Positions 1 through 8,135 of a stretch of DNA of 64,000 nucleotides are shown here, piece after piece; position 1 is the first letter of the stretch, and every line of letters starts with the position of its first letter. The translations under genes and the position numbers were made by a program. The stretch covers positions 1 through 64,000 of the forward strand of contig JAGRKA010000002.1 of the NCBI GenBank assembly GCA_020442475.1. Reading direction: 5' to 3'. The notes below the pieces were generated by a model. It made no database searches and was not told the DNA's origin. It saw only the letters and a program-made list of their open reading frames with translations. This stretch comes from Alphaproteobacteria bacterium (lineage in GTDB: Bacteria; Pseudomonadota; Alphaproteobacteria; Micavibrionales; Micavibrionaceae).

Positions 1-16
1 AAAGCAGTTTTTTCAT
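1..16 (-). CDS. 5' end of a gene leaving the window (first five codons only)
   Basis: A minus-strand ATG at 16-14 follows a strong Shine-Dalgarno sequence, GGAGG at 26-22. Five codons reading MKKLL remain before the window edge. A basic start followed by leucines would suit a signal peptide or membrane protein, but five residues cannot identify it. The gene is divergent from murJ. A minus-strand promoter candidate lies just upstream. Confidence 0.5.
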
Positions 17-58
17 GATATCCTCCTTTTTTCCAAGAGTGTTTAGGGTGAATGGCCT

Positions 59-88
59 TATTTAGCGCTCTTTTCTTTCCCTTTGCAA
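59..88 (-). promoter_or_regulatory. Promoter candidate for the minus-strand gene at the window start
   Basis: Read on the minus strand, a -35 element TTGCAA (88-83) is separated by 18 bases from a -10 element TAAATA (64-59). The start codon at 16 and its GGAGG lie about 45 bases downstream, a normal leader length. This is a pattern match only; sigma-70 type boxes at this level of match also occur by chance. Confidence 0.4.
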
Positions 89-164
89 CCGTGTGTATCG
101 AATAAAGTCGCCTGCACAATGGAGTCCGCTTTTCATTTGCGCTCTGTCCTGCTAATGAAGCCTG

Positions 165-1709
165 ATGAGACTTATTGGTGCAATGGCAACGGTTGGTGGG
201 TTGACAGGGTTATCCCGGATTGCAGGTTTTGCAAGGGATATCATGACGGCGGCCATTTTGGGGACGGGGCCTGTCGCGGACGCGTTTTTCGTCGCACTCA
301 AATTGCCGAATTTCTTTCGCCGTGTGACGGCGGAAGGCGCTTTCAGCGTTTCCTTTGTCCCTGTTTACAGTGAATCTCTTGAGAAGGAGGGGCGGGAAGA
401 GGCTGATAATTTTGCATTGAACGTCTTTTATATCATGCTGGGCGGGTTGGGCGTGCTCTCGCTTTTGGCTGTCTGGGCGATGCCCTTCGTCATTTATGCC
501 GTTGCGCCGGGATTTTCGGGGGATGAAATCCGTTACGATCTCGCGGTTGAGTTTTCACGCGTGACCTTTCCCTATCTGCTCTTAATGTCCTTAACGGCTT
601 TGCTCGGCGGTGTGCTTAATGCGCAAGGGAAATTTGCACCCTTCGCCTTTGCGCCTGTCCTGTTCAATCTGGCGCTGATTGCGGCCTTGCTGCTGAGTGA
701 TCTGGCCGAAACGGCGGGGCACGCTTTGTCGTGGGGCGTGTTAATCGCCGGTTTTTTACAATTCGGATGGTTGCTGATCAATGCAATCAGGGCTGGATTT
801 ATTTTCAAATTCAAGGCGGTCCGTTTTGACATCAAAACCCGAAAGGTTCTCAAGCTTATGGGGCCGGGCGTTATTGGTGCAGGCGTTATGCATATAAATC
901 TGTTTGCCGATCTGATTTTGGCCTCTTTTCTGGCGACTGGCTCCGTATCCTACCTTTACTATGCGGATCGGCTCAATCAACTCCCGCTCGGCGTGGTCGG
1001 AATTGCAGTCGGCACGGCGCTTTTGCCGATGCTTTCACGCGCGCTGGGTCGGGGCGATATGAAAGAAGGACGGAATTTGTTGAACAGAGCACTTGAATAT
1101 TGCCTGTTGCTGGCACTTCCGGCGGCAGCCGCGCTTGTCGCCGTGCCATACGAATTGATTACAGTTTTGTTTGAGCGCGGCGCATTTACCGCAGCCGATA
1201 CGAAGGTGACGGCTTTTGTTCTGACATGTTACGCAATGGGATTGCCTGCTTATATCTCTGTGAAAGTCTTTTCAACAGCCCACTGGGCGCGGCAGGATAC
1301 GGTAACGCCGGTGAAAATTTCGGTCGTGGCGACCGTGACCAATATCGTGCTGAGCTTGCTTCTGATTCCGGTTATAGGCGTGGCGGGTATCGCGCTGGGT
1401 ACTGGCCTGACCGGCTGGATGCAGTTTCTTCTCCATATCCGTGCGCTCAGAGACCATCCGGCAATGCATTTTGATGCGCGCTTTAAACGGAACGCCCTTC
1501 GGATCGTCCTCTCCACTTGTTTTATGACGATTGTTTTGGTTATGGTTGCCTCAGCTTTGAAGATTGCGGATCACGGGGGGCAGGCAACTTACCAAATTTC
1601 AGCATTGGCAACCCTCATTCTGGCGGGCGCAGTTTCGTACGCTCTGGCCGTGATCATTAGCGGCGTGATTAAAGTTCAGGACATGAAGAGATATTTATCA
1701 AGAGGTTAG
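165..1709 (+). CDS. murJ: Lipid II flippase MurJ (MviN)
   Basis: The product moves lipid-linked peptidoglycan precursors across the inner membrane. The 514-aa length is normal for MurJ. The N-terminus reads TGLSRIAGFARD followed by GTGPVADAFFVALKLPNFFRR, matching the conserved opening of the MviN family (arginines of the SRxxGxxRD and PNxxRR signatures). Hydrophobic segments run through the whole protein, as expected for about 14 membrane helices. The ATG at 165 is used because the family motif begins within 15 residues of it. trpS starts one base after the stop codon, so the two are probably cotranscribed. Confidence 0.96.
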   Translation: MRLIGAMATVGGLTGLSRIAGFARDIMTAAILGTGPVADAFFVALKLPNFFRRVTAEGAFSVSFVPVYSESLEKEGREEADNFALNVFYIMLGGLGVLSLLAVWAMPFVIYAVAPGFSGDEIRYDLAVEFSRVTFPYLLLMSLTALLGGVLNAQGKFAPFAFAPVLFNLALIAALLLSDLAETAGHALSWGVLIAGFLQFGWLLINAIRAGFIFKFKAVRFDIKTRKVLKLMGPGVIGAGVMHINLFADLILASFLATGSVSYLYYADRLNQLPLGVVGIAVGTALLPMLSRALGRGDMKEGRNLLNRALEYCLLLALPAAAALVAVPYELITVLFERGAFTAADTKVTAFVLTCYAMGLPAYISVKVFSTAHWARQDTVTPVKISVVATVTNIVLSLLLIPVIGVAGIALGTGLTGWMQFLLHIRALRDHPAMHFDARFKRNALRIVLSTCFMTIVLVMVASALKIADHGGQATYQISALATLILAGAVSYALAVIISGVIKVQDMKRYLSRG

Positions 1710-1710
1710 A

Positions 1711-2721
1711 GTGAAAAAACGTATATTATCATGCATGCAGCCTACCAGTCATTTGCATCTGGGAAATTATTTGGGGGCGCTCAAAAACTGGGTGAAGCTG
1801 CAAAACGAGCCAGACAGTGAATGCCTGTACGGCGTTGTGGATTTGCACGCTATTACACAGCCTTATGAGCCGGGCGCTCTGGCGCAGGCAACGCGGGAAA
1901 TCGCGGCGGCCTATATTGCGGGCGGGATCGACCCCGCAAAGTCCACGCTTTTTGTACAGTCTGCCGTTCCGGGGCACTCCCAGCTTATGTGGATGCTGTC
2001 TACATTGACGCAGATGGGTAAGCTGGAGCGCATGACTCAGTTCAAGGACAAGGCCGGCAAGAACGCGGAGCGCGCAGGGCTGGGGCTGTTCGCCTATCCG
2101 GTGCTGATGGCTGCCGACATCTTGCTTTACAAGGCAACGCATGTACCGGTGGGAGAAGACCAGAAGCAGCATCTCGAACTGGCCCGCGAAATCGCCGGAA
2201 CGTTCAATCATCGTTTTGGAGAAGAATTCTTTCCGCTGCCCGAGCCTTATATTACGGGTGCAGCCACACGGGTCATGTCCCTGCGGGACGGTACGCAGAA
2301 AATGAGCAAATCCGCTGAATCCGACATGAGCCGGATTAATCTGACGGACGATGCGGATGTGATCGCAAAAAAGATCAAGAAGGCGAAAACGGACGCCGAT
2401 CCGCTGCCGGGTACGATGAAGGCGCTGGAAGGGCGGCCTGAGGCGAAAAACCTTGTCACGATCTATGCGGCCTTGTCCGAAAAGAATGAAGATACCGTTT
2501 TGCAGGAATTTGAGGGGAAAGGTTTTGGCGATTTTAAACCGGCTCTGATTGATCTTGCAATTGCAAAGGTTGCGCCTGTTACGGCCCGGATGACTAAGCT
2601 CATGGCTGATCCGGCTCATATTGACAAGATTTTGGCTGCCGGAAACGTTAAGGCAAACATTATCGCGCAGGATGTTCTGGAGGATGTGCAGCGCATGATG
2701 GGTTTTTGGAGGAAAGGTTAG
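1711..2721 (+). CDS. trpS: Tryptophan--tRNA ligase
   Basis: A class I aminoacyl-tRNA synthetase that charges tRNA-Trp in the cytoplasm; 336 aa, the usual bacterial length. The HIGH-type signature is HLHLGNYLGAL near residue 16 and the KMSKS loop is exact near residue 195. The start is a GTG one base after the murJ stop, and the protein opens MKKRILSCMQPT, as trpS proteins do (commonly SGMRPTG; here Cys and Ser replace two glycines). Tight spacing suggests translation coupled to murJ. Adjacent murJ-trpS is, from memory, common in Alphaproteobacteria. Confidence 0.97.
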   Translation: MKKRILSCMQPTSHLHLGNYLGALKNWVKLQNEPDSECLYGVVDLHAITQPYEPGALAQATREIAAAYIAGGIDPAKSTLFVQSAVPGHSQLMWMLSTLTQMGKLERMTQFKDKAGKNAERAGLGLFAYPVLMAADILLYKATHVPVGEDQKQHLELAREIAGTFNHRFGEEFFPLPEPYITGAATRVMSLRDGTQKMSKSAESDMSRINLTDDADVIAKKIKKAKTDADPLPGTMKALEGRPEAKNLVTIYAALSEKNEDTVLQEFEGKGFGDFKPALIDLAIAKVAPVTARMTKLMADPAHIDKILAAGNVKANIIAQDVLEDVQRMMGFWRKG

Positions 2722-2827
2722 GTAGAGGTGCGGAGTATTCCGTAAAATATCTTAACCCTTTCTTTGCCTTTTGGCTGGCATAATGGGCCGTAATTTGATA
2801 TTCTTTATGAATAAAGGGCGGTTCTTG

Positions 2828-3484
2828 ATGTTTAAAAAATCCTTGTTATCTCTGGCTGTTGCGGCGTCTTTCTCAGTTTTTTCTTTGCCGGCGTCCGCTG
2901 ATATTTTCGTCTGGCAGGACCCGGAGATTAAACTCAGCGTGACCTACCCTGACCGGTGGGACCGGGTGATTGCCCGCCAGCCGGATGAGCTTTTTGCCGT
3001 TGCCGCGCCGGGAGAGAATGATCATGCGATATGCCGCCTGCGTACCCGTGCGGATCGCCGCTTCGCGATTTATCCGCCCCGCTTATCGCCGAATGTCCAG
3101 CATCTGGGTGTCAGCTATGATTTTTGGGAATCTTATGTCGGAGAGTATGATAACGCGGTTCTGCATAAAGTTTCAGATGATGCGGCTCTTGGGCGCGGTT
3201 TCGGGAGCTATGCCGATGTGTCTTATTTCACAGCGACAGGGTCAAAGATGCAAAAGCGCGGGCTGATGTTCGCATCTCTCTATAACAACACGCTTTATGT
3301 TCTTGATTGTTCTGCGGAAGCCAGCGCTTACTACAAATGGCATGACTCTTTCCTGAGCGTTGCAAAATCTGTCGATTTCCGTAAGGAAATTCACGAGCTT
3401 CCCAATGGGGACTACCGGACTTTCTGGAAGGACCCAAAGCTGAAAATCCACGGTCTGCGTGATGTAGACGCGGTTTATTATTAG
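2828..3484 (+). CDS. Exported protein of unknown function
   Basis: A 218-aa protein whose N-terminus (MFKKSLLSLAVAASFSVFS, then LPASA) is a clear Sec signal peptide with predicted cleavage after ASA near residue 24. The ATG at 2828 is preferred over an in-frame ATG at 2771, because the longer form puts 19 extra residues before the signal peptide. The mature part is mixed hydrophilic with many aromatic residues (VWQDPEIKLSVTYPDRW and a C-terminal FWKDPKLKIHGL). Both ends carry a WxDP-like phrase, perhaps a weak duplication. I do not recognise the family. It probably acts in the periplasm. It stands alone, about 100 bases after trpS. Confidence 0.75.
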   Translation: MFKKSLLSLAVAASFSVFSLPASADIFVWQDPEIKLSVTYPDRWDRVIARQPDELFAVAAPGENDHAICRLRTRADRRFAIYPPRLSPNVQHLGVSYDFWESYVGEYDNAVLHKVSDDAALGRGFGSYADVSYFTATGSKMQKRGLMFASLYNNTLYVLDCSAEASAYYKWHDSFLSVAKSVDFRKEIHELPNGDYRTFWKDPKLKIHGLRDVDAVYY

Positions 3485-3623
3485 GGTGAAACGCTATAGA
3501 GGGCTCATGGGCATCTAAAAATTATCGGTATGCCCTGATTTTATGGACATAATTTTTTCTTGCTGAATACTGTGCAGTGCGCTACATAGTCTTCCATATT
3601 ATGTATTATGAAGGGGCTGTGAA

Positions 3624-4046
3624 ATGAGCAGGCAAGAAGATCCTCAGGTTTTACAACAGGCGCGCGTTACGGATAAATTTCTTCAAGTCCTGTTTAATAC
3701 CTTTGCAGCATTGACTTGTGCTTCTCTTTCCGCAGGGATTGACGATCAGGTAGAATGGTCCGATATCCGCCGGGAAATACAGGCAGCAGCGCATACTATC
3801 TGCGAAAAAGATTACAGGCAGGTGGTTAATGGTGAAAAAGATCCAACACCGTTAGAGCAAAAATTTCTTCAGGCGGGGACGTACCGGGAGGCCTGTATGA
3901 CTCAAATCCAAGAGATACCAGAGCGCTCGTCGATAGCCGATATTGCAAGGAGTACATCTTTAATAACCGGCGCTTTATCTGTAGGAAGTCTTGGCCTTTG
4001 GGCCTCGCACCGGAGACGTTATCAGTGGCTTGACGGCCCTTCCTGA
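3624..4046 (+). CDS. Small protein of unknown function with a possible C-terminal membrane helix
   Basis: A 140-aa protein starting at an ATG preceded by a GGGG-rich ribosome-binding site. There is no signal peptide. The first 110 residues are polar and contain four cysteines, at LTCAS, HTICEKD, EACMTQ and nearby. Residues about 115-132 (SLITGALSVGSLGLWAS) are hydrophobic and are followed by HRRR, which would suit a single tail-anchoring helix with a positive cytoplasmic end. I do not recognise the family. It lies alone between the exported protein and the TauE permease, with gaps of more than 100 bases on each side. Confidence 0.6.
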   Translation: MSRQEDPQVLQQARVTDKFLQVLFNTFAALTCASLSAGIDDQVEWSDIRREIQAAAHTICEKDYRQVVNGEKDPTPLEQKFLQAGTYREACMTQIQEIPERSSIADIARSTSLITGALSVGSLGLWASHRRRYQWLDGPS

Positions 4047-4158
4047 ATTATTAATGGGAAATTTTGCAGGAACAATATCGATATGGCAATTCTTGCCTTG
4101 AATGAGGCCGCGCTATAGGGCATTGTGCGCATGAACAGGTACCGATCCGGTTTTTGTC

Positions 4159-5076
4159 ATGCAGATTTACCTTCCTATTGCCGAGATGGCCGTTTCTGCG
4201 GAAACGATTTTTCTGTTGAGCGCCTTTGTGGGCTTTCTTTCCGGTGTGTTTGGCGTCGGGGGCGGGTTTTTGACAACGCCGTTCCTGATCTTTACCGGGA
4301 TTCCGCCGGCGGTCGCGGTCGGCTCTCAGGCCAGCCAGCTTGTCGCTTCGGGCGTTTCAGGCGTTCTGGGACATTTACGGCGGGGGAATGTTGATATCAA
4401 AATCGGAACCGTGATGCTGGCGGGCGGGATGATCGGCTCGTTTTTCGGTATTATGATTTTCAAGCTTCTACAATATCTGGGGCAGATCGACTTTGCGCTG
4501 TCCTTTCTTTATGTCGTTCTACTCGGCAGCGTCGGGTCTTTAATGATCGTTGAAAGTTTGGGAACGCTTTTCAAACGCCGCAAGAAAAATGTGCGCTCGG
4601 AGTTCAATGTTCAACGTGTTTCGCCCTGGATGGCGCGCTTGCCGTATAAAATGAGATTTCCCCGTTCCAAGCTCTATATGAGCGCGCTTATTCCGGGAGG
4701 AATCGGCTTTGTTGGCGGGCTTTTGACAGCAATTATGGGGATTGGTGGCGGGTTTTTGCTCGTGCCGGCCATGATTTATATTCTGGGTATGCCGATCCTG
4801 TTGGTGGCTGGAACATCCCTGTACCAGATTATTTTTGTGACGGCACTGGCGACAATCATGCATGCAGTTTTTAATAATACTGTCGATATTATGCTGGCCT
4901 CCATTTTGATCTGCGGCAGTGTGATCGGAACACAAATCGGCGTCTCTTTTGCGCGTTTTATCAAGCCGCTCCATGCGCGGATTATTCTGGCGATCCTGAT
5001 TATGGTCGTGTGTATTCAATTGGGGAGCCAGCTTTTTATCCGCCCTGCCGAACTGTTTTCAACGGCGGTGCTGTGA
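4159..5076 (+). CDS. TauE/SafE-family sulfite exporter-type permease
   Basis: A 305-aa inner-membrane permease of the TauE/SafE family, whose members move sulfite, sulfoacetate or related organosulfur anions. Two copies of the family's glycine-rich signature are visible: GVFGVGGGFLTTPFLIF near residue 33 and AIMGIGGGFLLVPAMIYI near 196, the hallmark of the internal duplication. Hydrophobic segments fill most of the chain, with one basic loop (FKRRKKN) at mid-protein. The opening MQIYLPIAEM is typical of alphaproteobacterial homologues and supports this start. Its stop codon overlaps the next start codon as TGATG, so translation is coupled. The substrate is not evident from sequence. Confidence 0.9.
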   Translation: MQIYLPIAEMAVSAETIFLLSAFVGFLSGVFGVGGGFLTTPFLIFTGIPPAVAVGSQASQLVASGVSGVLGHLRRGNVDIKIGTVMLAGGMIGSFFGIMIFKLLQYLGQIDFALSFLYVVLLGSVGSLMIVESLGTLFKRRKKNVRSEFNVQRVSPWMARLPYKMRFPRSKLYMSALIPGGIGFVGGLLTAIMGIGGGFLLVPAMIYILGMPILLVAGTSLYQIIFVTALATIMHAVFNNTVDIMLASILICGSVIGTQIGVSFARFIKPLHARIILAILIMVVCIQLGSQLFIRPAELFSTAVL

Positions 5077-5837
5077 TGGAAAGAAAATCCATGCTCTCAG
5101 GCCTCTTCCTCTTGCTCTCATGTCTTATCATGGCAGTGGCGCCGGTGCGGGCTGGGGCAGAGAGCTTAACGGTCGATCTAGCCAAGGATCATGTCGATAT
5201 TACCACCGGTTTTACGGGTGCCGAGCTGGTCCTGTTCGGTATGGCGGAGGAGGGGGCCGATGTCGCCGTTGTCATACGCGGGCCGCGCAAAGATGTTATC
5301 GTTCGGCAAAAGGGCCGTTTTCTAGGGGCTTGGCTTAACCGTGAGGGCATGACATTCGAAGATGTTCCGCTTTTCTATGATTACGCGCTCAGCCGTCCTG
5401 AAGATGAATTTATGGATGAAGCCTCACGTCATAATCATGAGATAGGCTTGTCCGGATTGCCGTTTAAGCCACAATCCGGGCGTTATCATAAGGAAATGGT
5501 TGAAGAGTTTGAAAAGGCCCTGATCCGGAACCGTCAGGCAATCGGGCTTTTCCCGCAGGAGCCCCGTACTGTAAGTTTTTTAAATAGCCAGCTTTTCAAG
5601 GTTGTGATGCATGTACCCGCCAATGTTCCGACAGGGACATATGAGATTCAAACCTTTTTGGTTAAAGGAAAAGATGTTAAAGAGGTACGGACAACAAAAC
5701 TTACGGTTGCGCAGGTAGGTTTCAGTGCCGGCGTTTATAAATTTTCGCATAGCTATGCCTTTTCTTACGCTTTGCTATGCTTGTCTTTCGCCGTCTTTGC
5801 AGGATGGTTTTCAAACAGGGCCAGCGGAAGAGGATAG
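5076..5837 (+). CDS. Alph_Pro_TM family (TIGR02186-type) membrane protein
   Basis: A 253-aa protein of the alphaproteobacterial Alph_Pro_TM family, of unknown function. The start ATG at 5076 shares its first base with the TauE stop codon. Residues 1-25 form a signal peptide or first helix (LFLLLSCLIMAVAPV). They are followed by the family-like opening LTVDLAKDHVDITTGFTGAEL and a conserved beta-rich external domain with VVIRGP. A C-terminal helix (YALLCLSFAVFAGWF) ends in a short basic tail. From memory, this family usually sits directly after a TauE permease, as here, so it is probably a periplasmic partner of the transporter. That role is inferred from context only. Confidence 0.85.
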   Translation: MERKSMLSGLFLLLSCLIMAVAPVRAGAESLTVDLAKDHVDITTGFTGAELVLFGMAEEGADVAVVIRGPRKDVIVRQKGRFLGAWLNREGMTFEDVPLFYDYALSRPEDEFMDEASRHNHEIGLSGLPFKPQSGRYHKEMVEEFEKALIRNRQAIGLFPQEPRTVSFLNSQLFKVVMHVPANVPTGTYEIQTFLVKGKDVKEVRTTKLTVAQVGFSAGVYKFSHSYAFSYALLCLSFAVFAGWFSNRASGRG

Positions 5838-5849
5838 GAGATAACGGAT

Positions 5850-6359
5850 ATGGGTACAACTCCCAGTCATAAGGACGCAGATCCTGCGGAAGAGGCGAAT
5901 ATGCTATCCGGCGATGGCGGGATTTATCTCGTTGTTGCAGATGAAACTGCAGAATTTGAACTCGCTATGAAATATGCAGCCCATATGGCCGCTCAGAATA
6001 AGGGGCATGTGGCTGTCTTGTATGCGTTGCCGGATCAGGATTTCCAGCACTGGGGTAATATTCAGGAGCGTATGCGCCGCGAGCAGCGTGAAAAGGCAGA
6101 GCGTTTCTTGTGGGACGTTGCAGGAAAACTGAATGCGTTCAACGATACAAAGCCGTCATTTTTACTGGAAGAAGGCAGTATCCAAGATGCTCTGGTCCGG
6201 ATTATCGACCGTGATCTCAATATACGGGTCTTGGTTTTGGGGGCGGGGACAGAGTCCTCTGGACCTGGGCCGCTTGTGTCCTATTTTACAACGAAAGGTC
6301 TTACGCGCTTGCGTATTCCGATGTTGCTCGTTCCCGATCATGTGCGTGTACAAAAATAG
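5850..6359 (+). CDS. Universal stress protein (UspA family)
   Basis: A 169-aa protein with a single Usp fold. After about 27 polar residues the first strand reads GIYLVVADET, and the C-terminal part carries VLVLGAGTESSGPGPLVSY, which resembles the nucleotide-binding G2xG9xG(S/T) loop of ATP-binding Usp proteins but is not an exact match. Family members are cytoplasmic and respond to starvation or stress; the target cannot be read from sequence. It follows the Alph_Pro_TM gene by 12 bases and precedes nfuA by 50, so the four genes from TauE to nfuA look like one transcription unit. Confidence 0.88.
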   Translation: MGTTPSHKDADPAEEANMLSGDGGIYLVVADETAEFELAMKYAAHMAAQNKGHVAVLYALPDQDFQHWGNIQERMRREQREKAERFLWDVAGKLNAFNDTKPSFLLEEGSIQDALVRIIDRDLNIRVLVLGAGTESSGPGPLVSYFTTKGLTRLRIPMLLVPDHVRVQK

Positions 6360-6409
6360 GGGCGTAATCTTTAAGGTGAACGCCCTCTAAGAAAAAGGTG
6401 AAATAGTTA

Positions 6410-6991
6410 ATGTTTATCCAGACTGAGAACACGCCTAATCCGGCGACTTTGAAGTTCTTGCCCGGCCAGACGGTCCTTAAGGCAGGGACCGCCGAGTTTA
6501 AAACACCGGAGGACGCAGCCGATGCGCCGCTTGTTCAGCGTCTTTTTACACTACAGGGCGTCTCAGGTGTCTTGCTGGGGGATGATTTTGTCGCGGTCAG
6601 TAAGGCGGAAGACACGGACTGGTCCATGCTTAAGCCTATGGTGCTGGGAGCTTTGATGGAGCATTTTTCTACCGGTCAGCCGGTTTTGCTTGAGTCAGCG
6701 GCACAGCGCCTTGAGGCAGGGCAGGCCGCTTCCGAGGGTGATCATTCTGCAGACGATGACGAAATTGTAACGCAGATCAAAGTGTTGCTTGCCGAGCGTG
6801 TACGCCCCTCCGTGATGATGGATGGTGGGGATATTGAATTTGAAAGTTTCGAAGAGGGGGTTGTGTATTTACGGATGCGCGGTGCATGTTCGGGCTGTCC
6901 CAGTGCGACGATGACTTTGAAATCCGGTATTGAAAATATGCTTAAGCACTTTATTCCAGAGGTGGTCGAAGTGCGCTCTGTTCCGGGGTAG
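6410..6991 (+). CDS. nfuA: NfuA-type iron-sulfur cluster carrier
   Basis: A 193-aa protein with the two-domain form common in Alphaproteobacteria and mitochondria. An N-terminal Nfu_N domain (opening MFIQTENTPNPATLKFLPG) is followed by a C-terminal NifU-like domain holding the cluster-binding CxxC as GACSGCPSA, C160 and C163. It carries 4Fe-4S clusters to apo-proteins in the cytoplasm. The preceding linker is acidic (SEGDHSADDDE). A Shine-Dalgarno-like AAAAAGGTG lies just before the start. The last 41 bases overlap the 3' end of the convergent minus-strand deacetylase-like gene. Confidence 0.94.
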   Translation: MFIQTENTPNPATLKFLPGQTVLKAGTAEFKTPEDAADAPLVQRLFTLQGVSGVLLGDDFVAVSKAEDTDWSMLKPMVLGALMEHFSTGQPVLLESAAQRLEAGQAASEGDHSADDDEIVTQIKVLLAERVRPSVMMDGGDIEFESFEEGVVYLRMRGACSGCPSATMTLKSGIENMLKHFIPEVVEVRSVPG

Positions 6992-8045
6992 GAAGATCTG
7001 GCGTCTGCTCCTTATATAGCAGCATACCAAACCAGCGCCAGAGCGGTCCATTTTCGCCTTCTCCCGCAGGCATTGTGCAATTGATCCGCGTTCTGGCGTC
7101 AGTGAGCGGGGCCTGTAATCTCAGCTCAACCCGGAGGCCTATAATTTCCAGAGACGGCGGTGTGCTTTGTCCAGAGACGAAGCAAACAAGGTCCTGAAGG
7201 TCATTTTGAATTTCGGGGGTGACGGAGAAGCCAATCAGAGGGCGGTCTTCTTGAATATAGGGGTTTTCGGGTTCAATTTCGGTTACGGGCAGGGGGAGCG
7301 TGTCCGCGATCAGCCCAAATCGTTCCGGTGTGCCGTAATGCTCGGTCATTGAAAAACGGGGGAGGGCAAACATATCCGATCCCGCATAGGCTGCGCCGGA
7401 ATGTAGGCCTAAAGCAGCCTCGAACCCCTGATGCTTGACCATATCTTTGATATTCGAGGATATCTCTCCAAACGGATAGGAAAACAAAGCAGCTTCTTCA
7501 CCGAACATGTCACGGTGGCGCTGGCGAGCTTTATTAATCAAGCGCAGGGCTTCTTCCGGTGTTTCACCGATGAGATGTGTGTAGGCAGAGGGGAGAACGC
7601 CCAGTGTAACATTTTTATGTCTATGAAGAAAACTTAACTCTTTCCAGCCAAGATAGTCCCGTCTTCCCGTGTCCGCATTGTCAGCGGCATAGAGGACTGT
7701 AAAAGGGATATTTTTGCTCAGGAGGATCGGCATCGCATTTTCAAAGGCTGAGCGGTAAGCGCCTTCAAAAGTAATGGCCAGCGTTCCGGGAGGAAGCGTT
7801 TCTCCATTCTTGATTGCGCGGAGAATATCAGGTAAGGCGGCGACTTTATAGCCGCCTTCTTCAATCATTTGTATGTGGGCAAGAAATTGTGCTGTCTGCA
7901 GGCTGTTATCCGGTTCAAAGTCTTCGCCGATCCTGTGATAGGCAAGAATGACGGCAGAGGATGAATCTGCAGCGATTCCAGCGTAGGCTATGCTTGGAAA
8001 AAGGCAGATAAAAAGCAGCAGAAGGCATATTGCAGGTTTACGCAT
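6951..8045 (-). CDS. Exported polysaccharide deacetylase-fold protein, probably catalytically dead
   Basis: A 364-aa protein with a clear signal peptide (MRKPAICLLLLFICLFPSIA, cleavage after AYA near residue 22). An in-frame ATG at 8075 would add ten residues before it. The NodB-type domain is recognisable: VILAYHRIGE near residue 32, then LAITFEGAYRSAFE around 89-102, the position of the family's TFDDG(Y/A)R(S/D) motif. Here the paired metal-binding or catalytic aspartates read E94-G95. The HxxxH zinc motif normally found as S-H-T-x-x-H is also absent (LGVLPSAYTHL). YPFGE further on is kept. The protein is therefore probably a periplasmic pseudoenzyme, or acts by other residues. Its stop lies inside the convergent nfuA gene. 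Confidence 0.8.
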   Translation of the reverse strand: MRKPAICLLLLFICLFPSIAYAGIAADSSSAVILAYHRIGEDFEPDNSLQTAQFLAHIQMIEEGGYKVAALPDILRAIKNGETLPPGTLAITFEGAYRSAFENAMPILLSKNIPFTVLYAADNADTGRRDYLGWKELSFLHRHKNVTLGVLPSAYTHLIGETPEEALRLINKARQRHRDMFGEEAALFSYPFGEISSNIKDMVKHQGFEAALGLHSGAAYAGSDMFALPRFSMTEHYGTPERFGLIADTLPLPVTEIEPENPYIQEDRPLIGFSVTPEIQNDLQDLVCFVSGQSTPPSLEIIGLRVELRLQAPLTDARTRINCTMPAGEGENGPLWRWFGMLLYKEQTPDLPTPEQSALRPPLE

Positions 8046-8135
8046 TGAAAAAGGCCTTTTATTCTGGCGCTCCATAATTCAAAAGTTCAAAAGTTGAAAC
8101 AGGATCATAGACGGTAAAAAGGAGTTTTTCCACAA

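Noticed and set aside
1729-2619. 296-aa minus-strand ORF opposite trpS
   Set aside because: Shadow frame: trpS has full synthetase motifs on the plus strand, and the antisense product is Arg/Cys/His-rich without any known pattern or ribosome-binding site.
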